Part shown: piece after piece, positions 1 to 8,982 of the stretch
Position numbering within the stretch: position 1 is the first letter of the stretch
How the letters are laid out: each line of letters begins with the position of its first letter
Origin: Cryptomeria japonica
Lineage: Eukaryota; Streptophyta; Pinopsida; Cupressales; Cupressaceae
DNA length: 22,500 nucleotides
Assembly: GCF_030272615.1 (NCBI RefSeq)
Contig: NW_026728910.1
Span: 147,501-170,000 of the forward strand
Direction: 5' to 3'
Notes under the pieces: model-generated
Database searches by the model: none
What the model was told of the DNA's origin: nothing
What the model saw: only the letters and a program-made list of their open reading frames with translations
Translations under genes and position numbers: made by a program

Positions 1-253
1 GGATGCAGCATTGATAGCAATCGAGGTGTGAGGCGAAGGATGCAGAAGTGAGAGCCGAGGGATGTAGCAGAGATAGCAATCGGGGTGTGTGATGCAGAAG
101 AGATAGCAATCGAGGTGTGCGGTGGGAAGGGCCCAGCAGCCAGAATGCATGAAGCGACGGATGAAGCAGTGATGACAACCGGGCTGTGAGGAGAGGAGGG
201 ATGCAGCCAAGAAAGCAATCAGGGCTCGAGGCAAGGGATGCATCAAGGATAGC
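1..253. repeat. Degenerate short repeats related to the 188-bp family
   Basis: The block GATGCAG...GATAGCAATCGRGGTGTG recurs here at irregular intervals (for example near 13-45, 60-90, 92-118 and 205-255). It corresponds to the GCATAGCAATCGGGGTGCGAGG core of the 188-bp units, so this looks like a decayed edge of that array. There is no gene. Confidence 0.7.
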
Positions 254-520
254 AATCATGTTGTGAGGCGAGATTCCAAAGGCTAAACGTGAGAGGCTGC
301 AGGGTCGACTCAGAGAGGTCTATGCATGTGAGAGGCTGAAAGCAAGGTCGACTCGGAGCGGTCTATGCATCGGGCGCGCTTGGGGCGACTACCAGTGCCA
401 ACCCCTTATCCCGCGACGCGTCCGACAAAGAGAACGTTCCAAGGCGGCAGAGGAGGTTACCAGCCGAAGGATGCAGTAGCAATAACAGGTATAGTTCCGC
501 GGCGGCCGAGAAGACTCACC
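254..520. repeat. Degenerate, rearranged 188-bp-type unit
   Basis: This is a rearranged relative of the 188-bp unit. GAGAGGCTGCAGGGTCGACTC and its neighbour are partly duplicated (about 290-365, with GGTCTATGCAT twice). They are followed by recognisable unit sequence, GGGGCGACTACCAGTGCCAACCCC near 378-402. No coding feature is seen. Confidence 0.7.
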
Positions 521-3500
521 GCATAGGAATCGGGATGCGAGGCGAGGGATGCGGCGGGAAGGCCCCGACGGCTAAACGGAAGAGGCTGCAGGGCCGCCTC
601 GGAATGGTCCAAGCATCGGATGCGATTGGGACGACTACCAGTGCCAACCCCTTATCCCGCGATGCGTCCGATACACAGATAGTTCCAAGGCGGCCGAGGA
701 GCCTCACCGCATATCAATCGGGGTGCGAGGCGAGGGATGGGGCGGGAAGGCCCCAACGGCTAGACGGAAGAGGCTTCAGGGCCACCTCGGAATGGTCCAA
801 GCATCGGACGCGCTTGGGGCGACTGCCAGTGCCAACCCCTTATCCCGCGATGCGTCCGATACACAGATGGTTCCAAGGCGGCCGAGGAGCCTCACCGCAT
901 AGCAATCGGGGGTGCGAGGCGAGGGATGGGGCGGGAAGGCCCCAACGGCTAGACGGAAGAGGCTTCAGGGCCGCCTAGGAATGGTCCAAGCATCGGACAC
1001 GCTTGGGGCGACTACCAGTGACAGCCCCCTATCCCGCGATGCGTCCGATACGAAGATGGTTCCAAGGCGGCCGAGGAGCCTCACCGCATAGCAATCGGGG
1101 TGCGAGGTGGGGGATGCGGCGAGATGGCCCCAACGGCTAGACGGAAGAGGCCACAGGGCCGCGTCGGAATAGTCCAAGCATCGGACGCGCTTGGGGCGAC
1201 TACCAGTGACAACCCCTTATCCCGCGATGCGTCCGATACGAAGATAGTTCCAAGGCGGCCGAGGAGCCTCACCGCATAGCAATCGGGGTGCGAGGTGGGG
1301 GATGCGGCGAGATGGCCCCAACGGCTAGACGGAAGAGGCTGCAGGGCCGCCTCGGAATAGTCCAAGCATCGGACGCGCTTGGGGCCACTACCAGTGACAA
1401 CCCCTTATCCCGCGATGCGTCCGATACGAAGATAGTTCCAAGGCGGCCGAAGAGCCTCACCGCATAGCAATCGGGGTGCGAGGTGGGGGATGCGGCGAGA
1501 TGGCCCCAACGGCTAGACGGAAGAGGCCACAGGGCCGCCTCGGAATAGTCCAAGCATCGGACGCGCTTGGGGCGACTACCAGTGACAACCCCTTATCCCG
1601 CGATGCGTCCGATACGAAGATAGTTCCCAGGCGGCCGAGGAGCCTCACCGCATAGCAATCGGGGTGCGAGGCGAGGGATGCGGCGAGATGGCCCCAAAGG
1701 CTAGACGGAAGAGGCTGCAGGGCTGCCTCGGAATAGTCCAAGCATCGGACGCGCTTGGGGCGACTACCACTGCCAACCCCTTATCCCGCGATGCGTCCGA
1801 TACACAGATAGTTCCGAGGCGGCCGAGGAGGTGGGGGATGCAGCGAGATGGCCCCAACGGCTAGACGGAAGAGGCTGCAGGGCCGCCTCGGAATAGTCCA
1901 AGCATCGGACGCGCTTGGGGCGACTACCAGTGACAACCCCTTATCCCGCGATGCGTCCGATACACAGATAGTTCCGAGGCGGCCAAGGAGCCTCACCGCA
2001 TAGCAATCGTGGTGCGAGGTGGGGGATGCGGCGAGATGGCCCCAACGGCTAGACGGAAGAGGCTGCAGGGCCGCCTCGGAATGGTCCAAGCATCGGATGC
2101 GCTTGGGGCGACTACCACTGCCAACCCCTTATCCCGCGATGCGTCCGATACACAGATAGTTCCAAGGCGGCCGAGGAGCCTCACAGCATAGCAATCAGGG
2201 TGCGAGGCGAGGGATGCGGCGAGAAAGCCCCAACGGCTAGAGGGAAGAGGCTTCAGGTCCGCCTCGGAATGGTCCAAGCATCGGACGCGCTTGGGGCGAC
2301 TACCAGTGACAACCCCTTATCCCGCGACGCGTCCGATACACAGATAGTTCCAAGGCGGCCGAGGAGCCTCACCGCATAGCAATCGGGGTGCGAGGCGAGG
2401 GATGCGGCGAGAAGGACCCAACGGCTACACGGAAGAGGCTTCGGGGCCGCCTCGGAATGGTCCAAGCATCGGACGCGCTTGGGGCGACTACCAGTGACAA
2501 CCCCTTATCCCACGACGCGTCCGATACACAGATAGTTCCAAGGCGGCCGAGGAGCCTCACCGCATAGCAATCGGGGTGCGAGGCGAGGGATGCGGCGAGA
2601 ACGACCCAACGGCTACACGGAAGAGGCTTCGGGGCCGCCTCGGAATGGTCCAAGCATCGGACGCGCTTGGGGCGACTACCAGTGACAACCCCTTATCCCG
2701 CGACGCGTCCGATACACAGATAGTTCCAAGGCGGCCGAGGAGCCTCACCGCATAGCAATCGGGGTGCGAGGCGAGGGATGCGGCGAGAAGGACCCAACGG
2801 CTAGACGGAAGAGGCTTCGGGTCCGCCTCGGAATGGTCCAAGCATCGGACGCGCTTGGGGCGACTACCAGTGACAACCCCTTATCCCGCGACGCGTCCGA
2901 TACACAGATAGTTCCAAGGCGGCCGAGGAGCCTCACCGCATAGCAATCGGGGTGCGAGGCGAGGGATGCGGCGAGAAGGACCCAACGGCTAGACGGAAGA
3001 GGCTTCGGGTCCGCCTCGGAATGGTCCAAGCATCGGACGCGCTTGGGGCGACTACCAGTGACAACCCCTTATCCCGCGACGCGTCCGATACACAGATAGT
3101 TCCAAGGCGGCCGAGGAGCCTCACCGCATAGCAATCGGGGTGCGAGGCGAGGGATGCGGCGAGAAGGACCCAACGGCTAGACGGAAGAGGCTTCGGGTCC
3201 GCCTCGGAATGGTCCAAGCATCGGACGCGCTTGGGGCGACTACCAGTGACAACCCCTTATCCCGCGACGCGTCCGATACACAGATAGTTCCGAGGCGGCC
3301 GAGGAGCCTCACCGCATAGCAATCGGGGTGCGAGGCGAAGGATGCGGCGAGAAGGACCCAACGGCTAGACGGAAGAGGCTTCGGGTCCGCCTCGGAATGG
3401 TCCAAGCATCGGACGCGCTTGGGGCGACTACCAGTGACAACCCCTTATCCCGCGACGCGTCCGATACACAGATAGTTCCAAGGCGGCCGAGGAGCCTCAC

Positions 3501-4441
3501 CGCATAGCAATCGGGGTGCGAGGCGAGGGATGCGGCGAGAAGGACCCAACGGCTAGACGGAAGAGGCTTCAGGGCCGCCTCGGAATGGTCCAAGCATCGA
3601 ACGCGCTTGGGGCGACTACCAGTGACAACCCCTTATCCCGCGACGCGTCCGATACACAGATAGTTCCGAGGCGGCCGAGGAGCCTCACCGCATAGCAATC
3701 GGGGTGCGAGGCGAGGGATGCGGCGAGAAGGACCCAACGGCTAGACGGAAGAGGCTTCAGGGCCGCCTCGGAATGGTCCAAGCATCGGACGCGCTTGGGG
3801 CGACTACCAGTGACAACCCCTTATCCCGCGACGCGTCCGATACACAGATAGTTCCGAGGCGGCCGAGGAGCCTCACCGCATAGCAATCGGGGTGCGAGGC
3901 GAGGGATGCGGCGAGAAGGACCCAACGGCTAGACGGAAGAGGCTTCAGGGCCGCCTCGGAATGGTCCAAGCATCGGACGCGCTTGGGGCGACTACCAATG
4001 ACAACCCCTTATCCCGCGACGCGTCCGATACACAGATAGTTCCGAGGCGGCCGAGGAGCCTCACCGCATAGCAATCGGGGTGCGAGGCGAGGGATGCGGC
4101 GAGAAGGACCCAACGGCTAGACGGAAGAGGCTTCAGGGCCGCCTCGGAATGGTCCAAGCATCGGACGCGCTTGGGGCGACTACCAGTGACAACCCCTTAT
4201 CCCGCGACGCGTCCGATACACAGATAGTTCCGAGGCGGCCGAGGAGCCTCACCGCATAGCAATCGGGGTGCGAGGCGAGGGATGCGGCGAGAAGGACCCA
4301 ACGGCTAGACGGAAGAGGCTTCAGGGCCGCCTCGGAATGGTCCAAGCATCGGACGCGCTTGGGGCGACTACCGTTGCCAACCCCTTATCCCGCGATGCGT
4401 CTGATACACAGATAGTTCCGAGGCGGCCGAGGAGCCTCACC
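521..4441. repeat. 188-bp tandem array (21 units), probable ETS or spacer subrepeats
   Basis: The anchor CACCGCATAGCAATCGGG recurs every 188 bp, with GCAT at 521, 709, 897, 1086, 1274, 1462, 1650, 1998, 2186, 2374 and so on to 4442. The one 189-bp step comes from an extra G near 909. The 348-bp step contains a unit with a 28-bp deletion (junction 1830/1831). Each unit runs through GGCTAGACGGAAGAGGC, GGTCCAAGCATCGGACGCGC and CGACTACCAGTGACAACCCC. Left units carry GATGGCCCC and GCGATGCGTCC. Units from about 2.3 kb on carry GAAGGACCC or close variants and GCGACGCGTCC. The rightmost units are almost identical. The 94- and 70-codon frames on the minus strand are one frame seen again in each unit, with no start context or constraint, so I do not call them genes. 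If the promoters to the right fire leftward, this array is transcribed as external spacer. Confidence 0.95.
1803..1997. repeat. 188-bp unit with 28-bp internal deletion
   Basis: At 1830/1831, GGCCGAGGAG joins directly to GTGGGGGATG. The CCTCACCGCATAGCAATCGG anchor segment found in every other unit is missing. This is the only large indel in the array. Confidence 0.85.
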
Positions 4442-4794
4442 GCATAGCAATCGGGTTGCGAGGCAGATTATTGGGAAGGGAACCCCCTGGGATGCGGCTC
4501 AAGCAGTGCCCAAAGGGACTGGAATGCGGAATCACATCGAGAGACCCAAATGCTATACGAGGGCTCAAATCGAATTATCGATTTGGCCACGACATGGACG
4601 CATCGGAACGACTACCTTTGCCGAACCACTCGCAATTGCATCCATACCGAAACCAATAGACATTTCCGTTAGAGCCCTCGCATAGCATTCGGGAATCTCG
4701 CATGCCCCTCTAAATCGACCAATGCTGGCGCTCAATGAAAATCCGAGCGCTACCACCGTTCGAGCGCCAGCATTGGTCGAGTTAGAGGGGCACG
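4442..4794 (-). other. Spacer between the 188-bp array and the gene-proximal promoter
   Basis: After the last 188-bp anchor (4442) the sequence becomes unique, but it keeps fragments of the long promoter unit: GAGACCCAAATGCTATACGAGGG, CGACTACCTTTGCCGAACCAC and CCCTCGCATAGCATTCGGGA. Its right end carries the 31-bp hairpin listed separately. It would be the start of the transcribed leader if the promoter at 4823 is active. No coding signal is seen. Confidence 0.6.
4703..4792. repeat. 31-bp inverted repeat (hairpin), 28-nt loop
   Basis: The arm 4703-4733 (TGCCCCTCTAAATCGACC and onward) is the reverse complement of 4762-4792, with one mismatch in 31. The loop is 4734-4761. On the minus strand it would span about +32 to +121 from the predicted Pol I start at 4823, so it would fold in the nascent leader. 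Confidence 0.9.
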
Positions 4795-4848
4795 GGGGAG
4801 AATGCTCCAGTCAACACCTCCCCTATATAAGTTATTTGTCCGATTCTC
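4795..4848 (-). promoter_or_regulatory. Pol I-like promoter 1 (gene-proximal), start near 4823
   Basis: The minus strand reads TATATAGGGGAGGTG, matching the plant Pol I initiation consensus TATATA(A/G)GGGG with a predicted first nucleotide at 4823. On the upstream side (right, + strand) TTATTTGTCCGATTCTC is conserved in nearly all 13 copies. Downstream, GGGGAG at 4795-4800 is the inverted complement of CTCCCC at 4818-4823. This copy is leftmost, so it is closest to the expected 18S side. TATATA is self-complementary and could also serve as a Pol II TATA box on the + strand. I prefer Pol I because of the G-tract, the array form and the 5S context. Confidence 0.65.
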
Positions 4849-5284
4849 GCACAACCGTAGTCTGCCTCGTCGAATCAAACAACGGTCCCAGATTCCGACT
4901 TCCGTTCCGTAGAGACCCAAAAGCTAGATGGAGGCTCGCAAGAAAGAGAGTCGGCGCATAGCAATCGGGTTTCTCGAACGTTTAGGGACCGAGCTCACTT
5001 GCGGATAGGGCAAAATCCGCCAAGCAACCCAAAAGCTAGACGGGGGCTCGAATCGAATCGCCTAGGCGGCCACAACAACGACGTGTTGGATCGACTACCA
5101 GTGCCAAACCATTCAGCAAGACTAGTCTGTGTCGAGGCCGGATAGAGATTCTCAGAGAGCGCCCGCATAGCATTTAGGAGACCTGCCGCGTCCCTCACAC
5201 TCGACAAATGGTGGTGCACGTTTATAAATCCGAGCGATCCCAACCCTTTCAAGCACCAACATCGGTCGAGATAGAGGGGCACGG
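4849..5284. repeat. Long promoter unit A (spacer part)
   Basis: This is the sequence between the first and second promoter-like elements. It holds CCCAAAAGCTAGACGGGGGC, CGACTACCAGTGCCAAACC, GCCCGCATAGCATTTAGG and an imperfect inverted repeat (about 5188-5222 against 5250-5284). The first three blocks are homologous to consecutive blocks of the 188-bp repeat. The same order recurs in the next unit. Confidence 0.75.
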
Positions 5285-5338
5285 AGGGGGCTGCGTGAGA
5301 CAACACAGTCCCCTATATAAGTTATTTGTCCGATTCTC
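5285..5338 (-). promoter_or_regulatory. Pol I-like promoter 2, start near 5313
   Basis: Variant copy: the minus strand reads TATATAGGGGACTG, so the usual GGGGAGG is altered. The downstream partner is altered too (AGGGG 5285-5289 against CCCCT 5310-5314), so pairing is kept. The upstream block GTTATTTGTCCGATTCTC is intact. It lies 490 bp from promoter 1. Confidence 0.55.
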
Positions 5339-5725
5339 ACACATCCGAAGAATGGTCATCAAATCGGACAACAGCCCAAACTTCCGACTTCCGTCCCAGA
5401 AAGCCCAAGAGCTATCTAAAACGTTCATGGCCGGAACTCGATCGCGGCTATACCAGTCCGCCAAGCAACCCAAAAGCTAGACTGGAGCTCTAGTCGAATC
5501 ACCTCTGTGGCCATTGCAAGGACGTGTTGGAGCGACTACCATTGCCGAACCATTCCGCAGGTCGAGTCCATACCAAGGCCGCATAGAGATTCACGATGAG
5601 CTCCTGCATAGCAATCAGGAGACTTGCCGTGTCCATCACAATCGATAAATCCTGGTGCAAGATTTTTGCATCCGAGCGCTCCAACCAGTCGAGCACCAGC
5701 ATCAATCGACATAAACGGGCACGGG
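5339..5725. repeat. Long promoter unit B (spacer part)
   Basis: Diverged copy of unit A. It has the same order of blocks, CCCAAAAGCTAGACTGGAGC, CGACTACCATTGCCGAACC and TCCTGCATAGCAATCAGG, and an imperfect inverted repeat (about 5629-5661 against 5693-5725). The promoter-to-promoter distance is 442 bp, compared with 490 bp for unit A. Confidence 0.75.
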
Positions 5726-5780
5726 GGGAGGATGCTCGAGAACACTACCTCCCCTATATAAGTTATTTGTCCGATTCTCA
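5726..5780 (-). promoter_or_regulatory. Pol I-like promoter 3, start near 5755
   Basis: The minus strand reads TATATAGGGGAGGTAG. The inverted partner GGGGAGG at 5726-5732 pairs over 7 bp with CCTCCCC at 5749-5755. It lies 442 bp from promoter 2. Confidence 0.6.
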
Positions 5781-5895
5781 AGCAGCCGAAGTCTGGTCAT
5801 CGAATCGGGTCAAAGACCACAACTTCCGACTTTACCCACAATGCAAGTCATCGAATCGAACATCGGCCCCCGAGTCGGACTCCATGCGTATGTCA
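5781..5895. other. Transition spacer
   Basis: Short non-coding stretch linking the long promoter units to the 50/56-bp repeats. It contains single copies of AACTTCCGACTTTACCC and GTCATCGAATCG, related to the flanking repeats. Confidence 0.6.
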
Positions 5896-6233
5896 GGTCA
5901 TCGGACCCAAATTCCGCCTTCCTGCGCATGGCGGGCCATCAATATCAACTCGGTCATCGGACCCAAACTCCGCCTTTTTGCGTATGGCACGCCTTCAAAT
6001 CGGTCATCGGACCCAAATTCCGCCTTCCTGTGCATGGCGGGCCATCAACATCAACTCGGTCATCGGACCCAAATTCCGCCTTTCTGCGCATGGCACGCCA
6101 TCAACTCGGTCATCGGACCCAAATTCCGCCTTCCTGCGCATGGCAGGTCATCGGACACAAATTCAGACCTCGCCAATATGCCTACGTATCGAATCGGTCA
6201 TCGGACCCAACTTCCGACTTCATCCATACTGTA
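5896..6233. repeat. 50/56-bp tandem repeat
   Basis: GGTCATCGGACCCAAATTCC recurs at 5896, 5952, 6002, 6058, 6108, 6146 and 6196, giving steps of 56, 50, 56, 50, 38 and 50 bp. The longer step has an extra six bases near CATCAAYATCAAC. The same GGTCATCGGACCC block also occurs once or twice in each following 311-bp unit, so the two families share parts. Confidence 0.9.
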
Positions 6234-6267
6234 GGGTCTTTGAGGTTGGCGCGGTGCGCTCAACCCA

Positions 6268-6324
6268 GGGAGTCGACCCATCGAAGCATACACCTCCCCT
6301 ATATAAGCTATTTGTCCGATTCCC
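6268..6324 (-). promoter_or_regulatory. Pol I-like promoter 4, start near 6299
   Basis: TATATAGGGGAGGTG on the minus strand. It is the first of four copies in the 311-bp repeats. The downstream arm is GGGAG (6268-6272), one base shorter, followed by GTCGAC. The upstream block ends GATTCCC instead of GATTCTC. Confidence 0.6.
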
Positions 6325-6577
6325 ACACCTGTGTAGTTTGCACCTCTGACCAGGACATCGACCCCAACTTCCGAACTCGACTGCAACGACGGCACCAGCG
6401 CCTTGGTGCGCACCTTGCGACGCACAGTCCCAACATTCGCCTTCCTGCACATGGCAGGTCATCGGACCCAAATTCCGACCTCGCGAGTATGCCTACATAT
6501 CGAATCGGTCATCGGACCCAACTTCCGACTTCATCCATACCGTAGGGTCTTTGAGGTTGGCGCGGTGCGCTCAACCC

Positions 6578-6635
6578 GGGGAGTCGACCCAACGAAGCAT
6601 ACACCTCCCCTATATAAGCTATTTGTCCGATTCCC
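6578..6635 (-). promoter_or_regulatory. Pol I-like promoter 5, start near 6610
   Basis: Same core in the second 311-bp unit. The GGGGAG arm is at 6578-6583, and GTCGAC lies between the arm and the start. Confidence 0.6.
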
Positions 6636-6888
6636 ACACCTGTGTAGTTTGCACCTCCGATCAAGACATCGACCCCAACTTCCGAACTCGCCTCCAACGA
6701 CCGAACCAGCGCCTTGGTGCGCACCTTGCAACGCACAGTGCCAACATTCGCCTTCCTGCACGTGGCAGGTCATCGGACCCAAATTCCGACCTCGCGAGTA
6801 TGCCTACATATCGAATCGGTCATCGGACCCAACTTCCGACTTCATCCATACCGTAGGGTCTTTGAGGTTGGCGCGGTGCGCTCAACCC

Positions 6889-6946
6889 GGGGAGTCGACC
6901 CAACGAAGCATACACCTCCCCTATATAAGCTATTTGTCCGATTCCC
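6889..6946 (-). promoter_or_regulatory. Pol I-like promoter 6, start near 6921
   Basis: Third 311-bp unit. Identical core, with the GGGGAG arm at 6889-6894. Confidence 0.6.
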
Positions 6947-7199
6947 ACACCTGTGTAGCTTGCACCTCCGATCAGGACATCGACCCCAACTTCCGAACTC
7001 GACTAAAAAGACCGCACCAGCGCCTTGGTGTGCACCTTGCAACGCACAGTGTCAACATTCGCCTTCCTGCACATGGCAGGTCATCGGACCCAAATTCCGA
7101 CCTCATGAGCATACCTACTAATCGAATCGGTCATCGGACCCAACTTCCGACTTCATCCATACCGTAGGGTCTTTGAGGTTGGCGCGGTGCGCTCAACCT

Positions 7200-7257
7200 G
7201 GGGAGTCGACCCATCGAAGCATACACCTCCCCTATATAAGCTATTTGTCCGATTCCG
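7200..7257 (-). promoter_or_regulatory. Pol I-like promoter 7, start near 7232
   Basis: Fourth copy at 311-bp spacing. The GGGGAG arm is kept although the neighbouring base changes (CTGGGGAG). The upstream block ends GATTCCG. Confidence 0.6.
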
Positions 7258-7339
7258 ACACCTGTGTAGTTTGCACCTCCGCTCAGGACATCGACCCCAA
7301 CTTCCGAACTCGCCTGCAACGACCGAACCAGCGCCTTGG

Positions 7340-8036
7340 TGCGCACCAAAAGTGCGCACTTTTGGAGGGCACTTTTGTGCGCTCCAAAGGTGCGCACTTT
7401 TGGAGGGCACTTTTCTGCGCTCCAAAGGTGCGCACTTTTGGAGGGCACTTTTTGGAGGGCACTTTTCTGCGCTCCAAAGGTGCGCACTTTTGGAGGGCAC
7501 TTTTTGGAGGGCACTTTTCTGCGCTCCAAAGGTGCGCACTTTTGGAGGGCACTTTTTGGAGGGCACTTTTCTGCGCTCCAAAGGTGCGCACTTTTGGAGG
7601 GCACTTTTTGGAGGGCACTTTTCTGCGCTCCAAAGGTGCGCACTTTTGGAGGGCACTTTTTGGAGGGCACTTTTCTGCGCTCCAAAGGTGCGCACTTTTG
7701 GAGGGCACTTTTTGGAGGGCACTTTTCTGCGCTCCAAAGGTGCGCACTTTTGGAGGGCACTTTTTGGAGGGCACTTTTCTGCGCTCCAAAGGTGCGCACT
7801 TTTGGAGGGCACTTTTTGGAGGGCACTTTTCTGCGCTCCAAAGGTGCGCACTTTTGGAGGGCACTTTTTGGAGGGCACTTTTCTGCGCTCCAAAGGTGCG
7901 CACTTTTGGAGGGCACTTTTTGGAGGGCACTTTTCTGCGCTCCAAAGGTGCGCACTTTTGGAGGGCACTTTTGTGCACTCCAAAGGTGCGCACTTTTGGA
8001 GGGCACTTTTCCTGTGCTCCAAAGGTGCACACCTAG
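7340..8036. repeat. 52-bp palindromic minisatellite
   Basis: CTGCGCTCCAAAGGTGCGCA recurs at exact 52-bp steps from 7415 to 7935 (7415, 7467, 7519 and so on). That is ten full, virtually identical units, flanked by shorter variants. Each unit holds an almost perfect 24-bp palindrome: CTCCAAAGGTGC is followed by GCACTTTTGGAG, with one mismatch. A second GGAGGGCACTTT follows. Because 52 is not divisible by 3 and the unit contains no stop trinucleotide on either strand, several frames stay open for 230-340 codons. These are not genes. Confidence 0.95.
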
Positions 8037-8134
8037 GTGAGCACCTTCGACCACACCTTGTAGCACACCAAACTCTGACTTTCGACTTCATCCGCAATGC
8101 AGGGTCTTTGAGGTTGGCGCAATGCGCACAACCA

Positions 8135-8192
8135 GGGGAGTCGACCCATCAAACCCAACACCTCCCCTATATAAGCTATTTGTCTGATTCTC
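8135..8192 (-). promoter_or_regulatory. Pol I-like promoter 8, start near 8167
   Basis: First copy after the 52-bp array and first of the 157-bp group. The GGGGAG arm at 8135-8140 and GTCGAC are both intact. The upstream block reads TTTGTCTGATTCTC, a C-to-T variant. Confidence 0.6.
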
Positions 8193-8291
8193 ATACATGC
8201 GTAGCCTGCAGGAGCAATTAGGACATCGACCCCAACTTTCGGCTTCTAAACGAAAACAAGGTCTTTGAGGTTGGTGTAATGCGAACAACTA

Positions 8292-8349
8292 GGGGAGTCA
8301 ACCCATCAAACCCAACACCTCCCCTATATAAGCTATTTGTCTGATTCTC
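8292..8349 (-). promoter_or_regulatory. Pol I-like promoter 9, start near 8324
   Basis: 157 bp from promoter 8. The GGGGAG arm is intact but GTCGAC has become GTCAAC. Confidence 0.58.
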
Positions 8350-8448
8350 ATACATGTGTAGTCTACAGGAGCAATTAGGACATCGACCCCAACTTTTGAC
8401 TTCTTAACGAAAACAAGGTCTTTGAGGTTGACGTAATGCGCACAACCA

Positions 8449-8506
8449 GGGGAGTCGACCCATCAAACCCAACACCTCCCCTATATAAGCTATTTGTCCG
8501 ATTCTC
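8449..8506 (-). promoter_or_regulatory. Pol I-like promoter 10, start near 8481
   Basis: 157 bp from promoter 9. The GGGGAG arm and GTCGAC are intact. Confidence 0.58.
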
Positions 8507-8606
8507 ATACATGTGTAGCCTGCAGGAGCCATTAGGACATTGACCCCAACTTTTGACTTCTTAACGAAAACAAGGTCTTTGAGGTTGGCGTAATGCGCAC
8601 AACCAA

Positions 8607-8663
8607 GGGAGTTGACCCATCAAACCCAACACCTCCCCTATATAAGCTATTTGTCTGATTCTC
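8607..8663 (-). promoter_or_regulatory. Pol I-like promoter 11, start near 8638
   Basis: 157 bp from promoter 10. The arm is shortened to GGGAG (AAGGGAG), and GTCGAC has become GTTGAC. Confidence 0.55.
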
Positions 8664-8825
8664 ATACATGTGTAGCCTGCAACAACGATTAGGACATCCA
8701 CCCCAACTTCTGAATTCGTCTGCGTTGACCACACCAAAGGTGCACGCCTTGGTGCTCACCAAAATCCGACTTCCGACTTCTTCTGCTATGCGGGGTCTTT
8801 GAGGTTGGCGCAGTGCGCACAACCA

Positions 8826-8883
8826 GGGGAGTCAACCCACCGAATGCAACACCTCCCCTATATAAGCTATTTGTCTGATTCTC
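8826..8883 (-). promoter_or_regulatory. Pol I-like promoter 12, start near 8858
   Basis: 220 bp from promoter 11, because the unit carries about 63 extra bp rich in GGTGCACGCC-type sequence. The GGGGAG arm is intact and GTCGAC has become GTCAAC. Confidence 0.55.
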
Positions 8884-8982
8884 ATACATGCGTAGACTGC
8901 AGCAATGATTAGGACATCCACCCCAACTTTTGACTTCTTAAACAAGACAGGGTCTTTGAAGTTGGTGCAGTGCACACAACCA

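Larger units (their letters stand above)
6234..7340. repeat. 311-bp promoter-bearing repeat (about 3.5 units)
   Basis: GGGTCTTTGAGGTTGGCGCG begins units at 6234, 6545, 6856 and 7167, each exactly 311 bp apart. Each unit contains one Pol I-like promoter about 65 bp in, then CGCCTTGGTGYGCACCTTGC and two GGTCATCGGACCC blocks. The last unit is interrupted at its GGTGCGCACC motif by the 52-bp array. Open frames up to about 250 codons are by-products of the repeat. Confidence 0.92.

Noticed and set aside
521-4441. CRISPR array
   Set aside because: The whole 188-bp unit repeats with no unique spacers, and the sequence is eukaryotic rDNA spacer.
1-4441. Centromeric or knob satellite
   Set aside because: A 188-bp monomer is within the usual satellite range, but the array is short, shares blocks with the promoter units and adjoins them directly, so an rDNA subrepeat explains it better.
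7131-8221. Six frames of 230-340 codons with repeats such as FGGHFLEGTFLRSKGAH
   Set aside because: They arise from the stop-free 52-bp array, whose period is not a multiple of 3, so each frame cycles through the same three readings.
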